From Microthrixaceae bacterium (GTDB taxonomy: Bacteria; Actinomycetota; Acidimicrobiia; Acidimicrobiales; Acidimicrobilacustridaceae), in NCBI GenBank assembly GCA_947449015.1, contig CANFQA010000001.1, positions 1-64,000 on the forward strand: 64,000 nt of DNA, in the 5' to 3' direction. This document shows, one piece after another, positions 8,742 to 16,762 of this stretch (position 1 is its first letter; each line of letters opens with the position of its first letter). Made by a program: the position numbers and the translations under genes. The notes under the pieces were generated by a model. It did not search any database, was not told the DNA's origin, and saw only the letters and a program-made list of their open reading frames with translations.

Positions 8742-9544
8742 GAGGCCAGCGTGCCGGCGAATATCTGCCAGGCAAGCGCGCTCTTCGCCACAAGGCTGAG
8801 CACGAGGTACACCTTTTCTCCATAGAGGTAGTCGGCGAACCGACCCCGACCCCGGTACTGCAACCACTGGTTGAGCGCGAAGCAGTTGAACAGCAGGAAC
8901 AGCGAGATCACGATCCCGTAGACGAAGGGCGGCACACCATCGGGATTGGCTGCCACGCCGTTGATCACGGTGTTGTCGGTAGAGGCGGTGACGAGTGCGA
9001 ATGTGATGGCGATCCACGGAATGATGCCGACGATGCAGCCGAAGATGAACGGCCACCAGTTGACGGTCTCGCGATCACGATTGACCTGTTCCATCACCAA
9101 ACCGAACAGGATCATCGCGGCATTCACGCCGAAGATGGCCATCATGGCGTAGAGGTTGTTGATGCCGTTCAGCAGCCCGATCAGCAGGATCATGATTGAG
9201 GCGCTGATCGAATACTCGATCCACCGCGCGTAGTTGATGCCTTGCTGCAGATTCGCCTCGTACCAGCGGCGCACCCGGGGAACGACCATGAGGAGATGGT
9301 CGCCGGCGGCGAGGAATAAGAAGATGGCGATGGCGACCGGGAAGCTGAACTCGAAGAACTGCTTGGTGAGGCTGAGGGAACCTTCTGCGCCTGGAGGTCC
9401 TGTCTGCACTATGGCCACCACTGGGATGGCAAACGATGAACTGATTGCCAGGATCACGATGCCCTCTACGAGATGAAGGGATCCGACGCCGAAATTCCAG
9501 TTCCGGAGGTTCCGCATCCTTGGGTGAACTGCAGTTTCAGTCAT
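8738..9544 (-). CDS. Heliorhodopsin (retinal-binding photoreceptor)
   Basis: The 268-residue seven-helix membrane protein carries heliorhodopsin signatures. YGEKVYLVLSLVAKSALAWQ in helix 7 holds the retinal Schiff-base lysine K254. RWIEYSISASIM in helix 3 holds E110, the expected counterion. H24 and H83 fall at the positions of the two inner histidines of described heliorhodopsins. The long loop TASTDNTVINGV lies between helices. Unlike type 1 rhodopsins, heliorhodopsins sit with the N-terminus inside and do not obviously pump ions. Freshwater actinobacteria commonly carry them. I see no carotenoid cleavage gene in the window. Confidence 0.93.
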   Translation of the reverse strand: MTETAVHPRMRNLRNWNFGVGSLHLVEGIVILAISSSFAIPVVAIVQTGPPGAEGSLSLTKQFFEFSFPVAIAIFLFLAAGDHLLMVVPRVRRWYEANLQQGINYARWIEYSISASIMILLIGLLNGINNLYAMMAIFGVNAAMILFGLVMEQVNRDRETVNWWPFIFGCIVGIIPWIAITFALVTASTDNTVINGVAANPDGVPPFVYGIVISLFLLFNCFALNQWLQYRGRGRFADYLYGEKVYLVLSLVAKSALAWQIFAGTLAS

Positions 9545-9621
9545 GCTCGGACGTTAGGTCTGCGCTCGTGAAGAATGCGGTTCTTGGCCTTGGTGCAGCG
9601 TTGTTGTGGCAGGCTCAGGCG

Positions 9622-10497
9622 ATGCGTGTGCATCTTGTGGACGGAACCTACGAACTCTTCCGTCACCACTTCGCCCTTCCTTCCCATGTGAACACCGACG
9701 GGCTTGAGGTTGCCGCCACACGCGGTGTGCTGTCCTCCATGATCGGGATGCTTGAGGAAGGCGTGACTCATATCGGTATCGCCACTGATCGCACAGTGGA
9801 ATCGTTCCGTAACGAGCTCTATGAGGGCTACAAGACCGGTGAGGAACTCGATCCCGAGTTGGGGAATCAGTTCCCACTGCTTGACGAGGTTTTGCGGGCC
9901 GCTGGTTTCACCGTATTTTCGATGATCGAACATGAGGCCGATGACGGCATGGGATCTGCTGCGGTAATCGCTGCAGCAGACCCCCGAGTCGAACAAGTCG
10001 TCATCTGCACCCCTGATAAGGATCTCGGTCAATGCGTGGTCGATGACCACGTCGTGCAGTTCGATCGCCGCAAGGGTCTGCTCATCAACCGGCAAGGTGT
10101 GATCGACAAGTTCGGTGTTCCTCCAGAGTCCATTCCCGATTACCTCGCACTTATGGGTGACGCATCCGATGGTTTCCCCGGCCTGCCGGGTTGGGGAGCG
10201 AAGTCGGCATCGACCGTGCTGGCTCGCTATGGACATATTGAGCACATTCCGGCCGATGTTGAACAGTGGGATGTGCAGGTGCGCGGTGCGGCAAAGTTGT
10301 CGGCCACGCTCAATGAGCAGTTGGAATTGGCGATGCTGTTTCGCACCATCGCCACGGTGGTAACCGATGCCCCCACGATGCAGTCGGTCGACGAGTTGCT
10401 CTGGACCGGCCCGACGCCGGAGTTCCCCGCGCTCGCCGCTCGCATCGATGCCACCCGCATGATCTCGCGTATGGAAAAGGCGATGGCCGCTCGTTGA
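9622..10497 (+). CDS. 5'-3' exonuclease (PolA N-terminal type)
   Basis: This 291-residue stand-alone exonuclease/flap-endonuclease domain starts MRVHLVDGTYELFRHHF, with the first metal Asp in LVDGT. It continues with HEADDGMGSAA, TPDKDLGQCV and GDASDGFPGLPGWGAKSA, the last being the helix-hairpin-helix. Such proteins remove RNA primers or flaps, or act in repair. Length fits the exonuclease domain alone, so no polymerase is attached. An in-frame ATG further upstream would overlap the divergent heliorhodopsin gene; I chose the ATG that begins the conserved domain. Confidence 0.88.
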   Translation: MRVHLVDGTYELFRHHFALPSHVNTDGLEVAATRGVLSSMIGMLEEGVTHIGIATDRTVESFRNELYEGYKTGEELDPELGNQFPLLDEVLRAAGFTVFSMIEHEADDGMGSAAVIAAADPRVEQVVICTPDKDLGQCVVDDHVVQFDRRKGLLINRQGVIDKFGVPPESIPDYLALMGDASDGFPGLPGWGAKSASTVLARYGHIEHIPADVEQWDVQVRGAAKLSATLNEQLELAMLFRTIATVVTDAPTMQSVDELLWTGPTPEFPALAARIDATRMISRMEKAMAAR

Positions 10498-10507
10498 GCG
10501 GCCATCG
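10481..10507. terminator. Perfect 11-bp hairpin between convergent exonuclease and tatA
   Basis: CGATGGCCGCT and its exact complement flank a 5-nt loop, overlapping the exonuclease stop codon. tatA converges from the other side, so the hairpin may end both transcripts. No T-run follows. Confidence 0.65.
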
Positions 10508-10553
10508 TGATACGAACTCAATTCTTCGATGCCGCGGTTGGCGGCAGGAAAGT

Positions 10554-10748
10554 TCAGCTGTCGGACTTGGTGTCCTCGGTCTTGGCCGGGTTTGAGGCGG
10601 ACTCGCCGTCGCGAAGACCCTTCTCGAACTCGCCCTTGGCTGAGCCGATGGAGCGGGCCAGCTTGGGGAGCTTGGCGCCACCGAAGAGCAGGGCGATGAT
10701 TGCCAGGACGATGACGATGTCCCAGCCGATGAGTTCTGCAAGCACCAT
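10554..10748 (-). CDS. tatA: Sec-independent translocase subunit TatA
   Basis: This 64-residue protein has the TatA plan: a single membrane helix (residues 5-22, LIGWDIVIVLAIIALLFGG), the FG-x-K-L-P-hinge FGGAKLPKLARSIG, an amphipathic helix, and a polar Ser/Asp-rich tail. It forms the pore of the twin-arginine pathway. No tatB or tatC is adjacent. TatA and TatB are hard to separate by sequence, but the short tail favours TatA/E. Confidence 0.92.
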   Translation of the reverse strand: MVLAELIGWDIVIVLAIIALLFGGAKLPKLARSIGSAKGEFEKGLRDGESASNPAKTEDTKSDS

Positions 10749-10933
10749 GGTGATTCCTTCCCGGGCCAGAGGCCACGTGAGATCTGTTCATTTCGAACGT
10801 TGGGATAAGGCTAGGCGACGGCTCGCGTTCGGTCACTCCCACCAACGCGGATTTTGTGCAGATTTTGGGATCCGGCCCAACCGTGGGTGCCCGCATTCGG
10901 ACCCCGTGGCGTGCCATCGGTAGTCTTGCGGCC

Positions 10934-12490
10934 ATGTCTGAACATCCCATGACCCAGCGTCTGGCCGAACTAGCCGAACGTAAGCAGGAAGCCCTCCACG
11001 CCGGTTCTGAGCGCTCGGTCGAACGCCAGCATTCCAAGGGCAAGATGCTCGCCCGGGAGCGCATCGACTACCTGCTTGATGAGGGTTCGTTCCATGAGCT
11101 CGACATGCTGGCCCGCCACCGTGCCCATGAGAGCGGCATCGAGGAGCGCCCCTACACCGATGGCGTCATCACCGGCTGGGGCACCATCGACGGCCGCAAG
11201 GTGTTCGTGTTCTCCCAGGACTTCACCGTGTTCGGTGGCGCCCTTGGTGAGGTATTCGCCGAGAAGATTCACAAGGTCATGGACCTCGCCCTGTCAGTGG
11301 GTGCTCCACTTATCGGCCTCAACGATGGCGCCGGTGCTCGCATCCAGGAAGGCGTCGTGTCGCTCGCCAGCTATGGCGGCATCTTCCACCGCAATGTGCA
11401 GGCCTCCGGTGTCACTCCGCAGATCTCGGTGATTCTCGGCCCATGCGCCGGCGGTGCGGTCTACAGCCCGGCCATGACCGACTTCATCTTCATGGTCGAT
11501 CAGACCTCGCATATGTTCATCACCGGACCCGATGTGGTGAAGACCGTGACCGGCGAGGAAGTCACCCTCGAAGAACTCGGTGGAGCCAAGAGCCACGCCA
11601 CCAAGTCCGGCGTAGCCACCTTCGTGTCACCCGATGAGCAGTCCTGTCTTGATGACGTCAAGTACCTGTTCTCGTTCCTGCCTTCCAACAATCTCGAGAC
11701 GCCACCTGAGCTGCCCGTCGACGATGACCCGATGCGTCTGTGCCCCGAGCTCGTCGACATTATGCCGGCCAGCCCGAACATCCCCTATGACATGAAGAAG
11801 GTCATCGCTGCGGTGGTCGACGACGGCGATTTCTTCGAGTACTTCCCGCGTTGGGCTGGCTCGATTGTGTGCGGGTTCTCCCGTCTCAATGGTCAGACCG
11901 TTGGCATCATCGGCAACCAGCCCATGATGCTGGCTGGTGTGCTCGACATTGAGTCCGCCGAAAAGGGCGCCCGGTTCGTGCGCACCTGCGATGCCTTCAA
12001 TATTCCGCTTGTTACCTTCGTTGATGTGCCGGGTTTCCTTCCCGGAGTCGATCAGGAGTACGGCGGCATCATCCGTCACGGAGCCAAGCTTCTCTATGCC
12101 TTCTGCGAGGCCACGGTTCCTCGTATTCAGGTCATCACCCGCAAGGCCTATGGCGGCGCGTATGTGGTCATGAACTCCAAGTCCATCGGTGCCGATCTCG
12201 CCTTCGCGTGGCCCTCGGCAGAGTTGGCAGTCATGGGTCCGCAGGGTGCGGTCGAGATCCTCTACAAGCGTGAACTGCAGAACGCCGCTGATCCGGTGGC
12301 CCGTCGCGCCGAGTTGGTCGACGATTACACCGAGCGCTTCGCCAATCCATATGCCGCCGCTGAGCGTGGTTTCGTCGATGATGTCATCGATCCCGCCGAG
12401 ACCCGCATCAAGGTCATCGCCGGTCTTGAGATGCTCAAGTCCAAGCGTGAGGAACTGCCGCATCGCAAGCACGGGAACATCCCGTTGTGA
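10934..12490 (+). CDS. pccB: Acyl-CoA carboxylase beta subunit (propionyl-CoA carboxylase-like)
   Basis: The 518-residue carboxyltransferase transfers CO2 from biotin to an acyl-CoA. The N-terminal half has KGKMLARERIDYLLDEGSF and the oxyanion segment GGALGEVFAEKI. The C-terminal half has VPGFLPGVDQEYGGIIRHGAKLLYAF and RKAYGGAYVVM, both diagnostic of propionyl/acetyl-CoA carboxylases. An Asp occurs in FVDVPGFLPGVDQ near the substrate-selecting site, which in the family favours propionyl-CoA; that is inference. The biotin-carrying alpha subunit is not in the window. The GTGA overlap with the next gene couples translation. Confidence 0.93.
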   Translation: MSEHPMTQRLAELAERKQEALHAGSERSVERQHSKGKMLARERIDYLLDEGSFHELDMLARHRAHESGIEERPYTDGVITGWGTIDGRKVFVFSQDFTVFGGALGEVFAEKIHKVMDLALSVGAPLIGLNDGAGARIQEGVVSLASYGGIFHRNVQASGVTPQISVILGPCAGGAVYSPAMTDFIFMVDQTSHMFITGPDVVKTVTGEEVTLEELGGAKSHATKSGVATFVSPDEQSCLDDVKYLFSFLPSNNLETPPELPVDDDPMRLCPELVDIMPASPNIPYDMKKVIAAVVDDGDFFEYFPRWAGSIVCGFSRLNGQTVGIIGNQPMMLAGVLDIESAEKGARFVRTCDAFNIPLVTFVDVPGFLPGVDQEYGGIIRHGAKLLYAFCEATVPRIQVITRKAYGGAYVVMNSKSIGADLAFAWPSAELAVMGPQGAVEILYKRELQNAADPVARRAELVDDYTERFANPYAAAERGFVDDVIDPAETRIKVIAGLEMLKSKREELPHRKHGNIPL

Positions 12491-12675
12491 GCGACGCCGA
12501 ACGCGTATCGATCACCCCGGAGCCGACCATCGAGGAGGCCGCGGCCATCGCTGCGGCTATTGAGGTCACGCGTCCGCAGGTTGTGCTGGTCGAACAGCGC
12601 GCCCGCGAGTCGCGCTGGCGCTTCTCGGGTCGGTGGTGGTCCACGCCGCTGCCGCAGCGTCGACCGCGTCCGTAG
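12487..12675 (+). CDS. Acyl-CoA carboxylase epsilon-like subunit
   Basis: A 62-residue protein begins with a GTG inside the beta-subunit stop (GTGA). It has the pattern of actinobacterial epsilon subunits: an acidic PEPTIEEAAAIAAAIE helix, a variable middle, and a C-terminal W-R-x-S-G-R-W element (WRFSGRWW). In Streptomyces and Mycobacterium such subunits stimulate the carboxyltransferase complex. Position and length fit well; the sequence signal itself is weak. Confidence 0.75.
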   Translation: MSDAERVSITPEPTIEEAAAIAAAIEVTRPQVVLVEQRARESRWRFSGRWWSTPLPQRRPRP

Positions 12676-12703
12676 CCTAGGGCCGGTTGGATCGCTCAGG
12701 CTG

Positions 12704-13687
12704 CTAGGGCCGGTTGAACACCTTTGACGCAACCTGACCGAGCAGTTCGACGCGATCGGGGTTGTGGCCATTGGCCGGTAGTGCACAGGTGATGCCATCG
12801 ATACCCATGGCCTTCACGGCTTCGAACTGCTCGCCAAGTTCATCGGGACCGCCCCAATTCACCAGCCCAAGAAACACTTCGCGGGTGGCGTCATCGACAC
12901 CGTCGAGATCAATGCCCCGAGTGAGCAGGAACGCCTTGGCTTCCGCGTAGGCCTCGTCCGCGGTGGGGGCGATGACACACTGCATCATTTTCGTGACCGA
13001 GATGGTGCTGCGATCGCGTCCGAGTCGTTCGCAATGCGCGTTGAGCACATCGAGCTTGCGGGGCACCTCGTCAAGCGGACAGGTGAAGTTGGCTTCGTCG
13101 GCGTACTGGGCCACCATCCGCAGGGTCTTCTTCTCGCCTGAGCCGCCGATCATGACCGGGATCCGGCTCAGGGGTGCGGGCTGGTTGATGGCGTTGTCCA
13201 CGCGGTAGTGCTTGCCACTAAACGTCGGGCGTTCTTCGCGCAGCATCGGCAAGATGATCTGCAGTGCTTCTTCGAGTTTTTCGAATCGATCAGTAAACGT
13301 GCCGAATTCGAATCCCAGCGAGTCGTGTTCGAGTTCGAACCAGCCTGCGCCGATGCCGAGCTGCGCCCGTCCCTTCGAGACGATGTCGAGGGTCGTGATG
13401 GTCTTGGCCAGTAGCGCCGGATTGCGGTAGGTGTTCCCCGAGACCAATGCGGCGAGGCGCACAGTGCTGGTGTGCTGCGCAAGGGCGGCGAGCAGTGAGT
13501 AGCACTCCAACATGTAATCGCTTGGGGCACCCAACATGGGGAGTTGGTAGAAGTGATCCATGACCAAAACGGTGTCGAATCCGGAGCGGTCGGCGGCGGC
13601 GGCTTGGTTGGCGATGGTGTCGAAGAGATCAACGTCCGCGACGCCGGGATAGCTGAAGTTGGGGATCTGATAGCCGAGACGGGTCAT
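12704..13687 (-). CDS. LLM-class F420-dependent oxidoreductase
   Basis: This 327-residue luciferase-like protein opens RLGYQIPNFSYPG and has FDTVLVMDHFYQLP, LAALVSGNTYRNPALLAKTI, GRAQLGIGAGWFE and VMIGGSGEKKTLRMVAQYAD. These match the F420-dependent TIGR03560-like group of actinobacteria. The substrate is unknown. The ATG at the chosen start has a good AGGAGGA site 7-8 nt upstream, better than the upstream alternative. It diverges from the alpha-galactosidase gene, with 34 bp between starts, so their promoters must overlap the coding starts. Confidence 0.85.
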   Translation of the reverse strand: MTRLGYQIPNFSYPGVADVDLFDTIANQAAAADRSGFDTVLVMDHFYQLPMLGAPSDYMLECYSLLAALAQHTSTVRLAALVSGNTYRNPALLAKTITTLDIVSKGRAQLGIGAGWFELEHDSLGFEFGTFTDRFEKLEEALQIILPMLREERPTFSGKHYRVDNAINQPAPLSRIPVMIGGSGEKKTLRMVAQYADEANFTCPLDEVPRKLDVLNAHCERLGRDRSTISVTKMMQCVIAPTADEAYAEAKAFLLTRGIDLDGVDDATREVFLGLVNWGGPDELGEQFEAVKAMGIDGITCALPANGHNPDRVELLGQVASKVFNRP

Positions 13688-13721
13688 GGTTCCTCCTGTG
13701 CGAGGGCCGTATCGTACGCCC

Positions 13722-15488
13722 ATGCGCCTCGTTTTCGATCGGATCGAACTTGCCGATGGCCATCGGGCTGCGCTCGATGGTTCACCCGGTGGCGAGTATG
13801 CAATCGATCGATTCGTCGTGGGAGTGGCTCCATCAATCGCTGCGGCGCATCTGTTCGATCGGTCGGGGGAGGGTCACTGCTGGTCCTGGTCGATTGCCGC
13901 TGATGCTGCTTCCGGACAGCGGCTGCGTTCAGTGGCAATCGTTTTGCGCGTTGTCGACGGTCGCGGTCCGCTGCGCATGTTCCGACACGGGTATCAGTCC
14001 TGGAGCCCCTGCGATGTCGCGGTGTTCGGGATCGATCGTGATCCGTCATTGGCCGATGGTTCCCTCGAACTCGTGCGCGGTGTGCATCAGGCTGATCAAC
14101 GGGTTGTCACCGATCGTGATGAGCTGCGATCGGAATGGCTGACGGTGCTGGCCGACGACAGCGGTTCGACGGTCCTCGTAGGTTTCGACGGCGGCGATCG
14201 ACATGACGGCACCTTGCGTCTGCGCAATGGTGCAGCCGGGCCCGAACTCTGGTGCGAAGCGTTTTTGGGTGATGCCGTTCTCGCCGCCGGAGAGGAGCGC
14301 CATCTCCATGACCTGGTGATCGCCACGGGTGCAACCACCGAGAATCTGCTGGCTGGCTGGGCGAATCATGCGGGGCGAGTGGGTGGGGCTCGAGTCGATG
14401 CCGACTACCAAGTTGGCTGGTGCAGTTGGTACCACTACTTCCACGACGTCACCGAGGCCGACCTCGATCACAATCTGGCATTGGCAGATTCCTGGCCCTT
14501 CGATGTGTTCCAGCTCGATGACGGCTATCAGTCGGCAATCGGTGACTGGCTCATTACCAACGACAAATTCCCGAGCGATGTCGGAGCCATTGCTGATCGG
14601 ATCGCTGCCGCCGGTCGCATACCTGGTATTTGGATCGCCCCGTTCCTTGCCGCACCCGATTCGCGTGTTGCTATCGAGCATCCCGACTGGCTGGCTACCT
14701 TCGCCGATGGTTCACCGCTGATCACCATGTTCAACCCGCCGTGGGGCGGCGGCATGGGCGGGTTCATGTATGGCCTCGACACCACCCATCCCGAAGTGAT
14801 CGAGCATCTTGAGCGACTATCCCGCACGCTGGTTGATGTGGGATTCGACTACCTCAAACTCGACTTCACGTTCTCGCCGGCCTACGACGGTCTCTGGCAT
14901 GACTCGTCGCAGACTCCCGCGCAACGGGTGCGTGCCGGTTATGACGCCATTCGTCGCGGCGCCGGCGATGCGTTCCTGCTTGGTTGTGGTTCGCCGCTGT
15001 CCAATGTGGTTGGTGTGATCGACGGCAATCGCATAGGCCCCGATGTGGCGCCTTCATGGCCGATCGAGGCGAAGACCGAACCGCTCGCCGGGTACCGCGG
15101 CAGTCAACCCAGCACGCGCAACGCGTGGTTCAACACCGCAGCCCGATCGTTCATGCATCGACGTCTATGGCTCAACGATCCCGACTGTCTCATGCTGCGA
15201 AATGCAGAGACTGAGCTCACCGCCGAGCAGATGCGCACCTGGGCACTCGCTGTCGGTGTTTCCGGCGGCATGGCGCTGGTAAGCGATGACCTCGCACTTG
15301 TCGATGCGCAGGGTCGAGCACTTCTCGACGAAGCGATCACGCTCGGCCGTGCCGCCGATGATGCAGCACGGTCCGGCAATGTGCCCACCAGTCCTCACCT
15401 TCTTGCTGCGGCAACGCCTTCAACCATTGCTTCTGTTGACCAACGGCTCCGAGTCGATGCCGATGAGGGATCCTCCATCCTCGATTGA
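13722..15488 (+). CDS. Alpha-galactosidase, GH36 family
   Basis: The protein has 588 residues. An N-terminal beta-sandwich leads to the TIM barrel starting at GWCSWYHYF (232-240). FQLDDGYQ (263-270), PGIWIAPFLA, YLKLDF with nucleophile D381, and RIGPDV with acid/base D441 follow the GH36 layout. It hydrolyses terminal alpha-galactosides such as melibiose or raffinose, or related alpha-linked sugars. There is no signal peptide, so it acts in the cytoplasm. No sugar transporter is adjacent, so substrate is inferred from family only. Confidence 0.88.
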   Translation: MRLVFDRIELADGHRAALDGSPGGEYAIDRFVVGVAPSIAAAHLFDRSGEGHCWSWSIAADAASGQRLRSVAIVLRVVDGRGPLRMFRHGYQSWSPCDVAVFGIDRDPSLADGSLELVRGVHQADQRVVTDRDELRSEWLTVLADDSGSTVLVGFDGGDRHDGTLRLRNGAAGPELWCEAFLGDAVLAAGEERHLHDLVIATGATTENLLAGWANHAGRVGGARVDADYQVGWCSWYHYFHDVTEADLDHNLALADSWPFDVFQLDDGYQSAIGDWLITNDKFPSDVGAIADRIAAAGRIPGIWIAPFLAAPDSRVAIEHPDWLATFADGSPLITMFNPPWGGGMGGFMYGLDTTHPEVIEHLERLSRTLVDVGFDYLKLDFTFSPAYDGLWHDSSQTPAQRVRAGYDAIRRGAGDAFLLGCGSPLSNVVGVIDGNRIGPDVAPSWPIEAKTEPLAGYRGSQPSTRNAWFNTAARSFMHRRLWLNDPDCLMLRNAETELTAEQMRTWALAVGVSGGMALVSDDLALVDAQGRALLDEAITLGRAADDAARSGNVPTSPHLLAAATPSTIASVDQRLRVDADEGSSILD

Positions 15489-15541
15489 CGGTCTGTTCAA
15501 TGAACTGTTCGCCGACGATGATCGAACGGTACGGTTCGCCC

Positions 15542-16729
15542 ATGTCTGTTCCACCGCCATCGGGGTCACCGATGCCCCTTGCCGATCTGCGTGTCATCGA
15601 CCTGGCCACGGTGTTGGCTGGTCCCGGATGTGCCCGACATCTGGCAGATTTCGGCGCTGATGTCATTAAGGTGGAGCGTCCCGGCTCGGGAGACACGGTG
15701 CGGGCCATGGGATGGCGTGATCCGTCTGATGACGTCACGTTGTTCTGGAAGTTGGCCGGTCGCGGCAAGCGCAGCATCGTGCTCGATCTCAAACAACCTG
15801 CCGACCTCGACATCTTGTGTCGGCTCATTGCCACGGCTGATGTTCTTGTCGAGAACTTCCGCCCCGGCAAGCTCGAAGCGCTTGGTTTGCATCCTGACGA
15901 GCTCATCGCAGCCAATCCGCGTCTCGTCATCACGAGGGTCAGCGGATTCGGTCAGACCGGGCCCTATGCCCATCGGCCTGGTTTCGCCACGCTGGCCGAA
16001 GCCATGTCGGGATTCGCCAATGTCAACGGTGAACCCGCCGGCGGCCCCATGCTTCCGCCGATTGCGCTCACCGACGAGGTCACCGCGCTGGTCGCCGCGT
16101 TCGCCACCATGGTGGCAGTGCATAGCGGGGTGGGGCAGGTGGTCGATGTCAACCTGCTCGAGTCCATGCTGCAGTTGATGGGCCCGTTGCTCTCCGCGCA
16201 GGTGGTGTCGGGTTACGAACAGCCCCGCCTCGGATCCGGCATCCCGTACTCAGTGCCGCGCAACACCTATCGATGTAGCGATGGTCGATGGGTGGCGATT
16301 TCTACTTCTGCTGAGAGCGTGGCCCAGCGGCTGATGGCGCTTGTTGGCTACCCCGACGATCCGCGCTTCGACGGTTTTGACAATCGAGTGGCCAATCGTG
16401 AACTCGTGGATCGATTGGTTGGGGATTGGATCGCGCAGCGCACCCTTGACGAGGTGCTCGCTCTCGCGGACGAAGCCGAGGTGGCCGCCGCCGCGATCTA
16501 TTCCATGGCCGATGTTGTCGCTGATCCCCATGTGATCGATCGCGGCATCGTGGTCGATGTCGACGGTGTCGGAATGCAGAACGTCATCGCCCGTTTGTCC
16601 AAGACGCCCGGTGGGGTGAGGTTCGCGGCGCGCCCATTGGACGCTGATCGCGCCGAGGTCATCGCCGAGTTGGAGCGTCTCGAAGCCGCTGAGGCCGAAA
16701 CCGGCGAGCCGCCGGTGACCTCAGATTGA
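15542..16729 (+). CDS. CaiB/BaiF-type CoA-transferase (family III)
   Basis: The 395-residue protein has the family III start PLADLRVIDLATVLAGPGCARHLADFGADVIKVERP and VLVENFRPGKLEALG, then RVSGFGQTGPYAHRPGF. The catalytic Asp is expected in the LTDEVTALVAAFA region. These enzymes move CoA between carboxylic acids, for example on carnitine, oxalate, bile acids or alpha-methyl acyl groups. Nearby acyl-CoA genes support a role in acid activation. Of two candidate ATGs I chose the upstream one; the later one (30 nt on) is also plausible. Confidence 0.88.
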   Translation: MSVPPPSGSPMPLADLRVIDLATVLAGPGCARHLADFGADVIKVERPGSGDTVRAMGWRDPSDDVTLFWKLAGRGKRSIVLDLKQPADLDILCRLIATADVLVENFRPGKLEALGLHPDELIAANPRLVITRVSGFGQTGPYAHRPGFATLAEAMSGFANVNGEPAGGPMLPPIALTDEVTALVAAFATMVAVHSGVGQVVDVNLLESMLQLMGPLLSAQVVSGYEQPRLGSGIPYSVPRNTYRCSDGRWVAISTSAESVAQRLMALVGYPDDPRFDGFDNRVANRELVDRLVGDWIAQRTLDEVLALADEAEVAAAAIYSMADVVADPHVIDRGIVVDVDGVGMQNVIARLSKTPGGVRFAARPLDADRAEVIAELERLEAAEAETGEPPVTSD

Positions 16730-16762
16730 TGGCCTCGGGTTGATGAATTCAGTTTGGTGATT

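Noticed and set aside
7872..9056. Longer start for the SDR, 105 residues upstream
   Set aside because: The extra region is in the heliorhodopsin gene and lacks the SDR start. ATG in the ATGA overlap fits better.
12677..12716. 13-bp direct repeat CTAGGGCCGGTTG as an attachment site
   Set aside because: Copies are only 27 bp apart, with no integrase or mobile gene; probably chance or local duplication.
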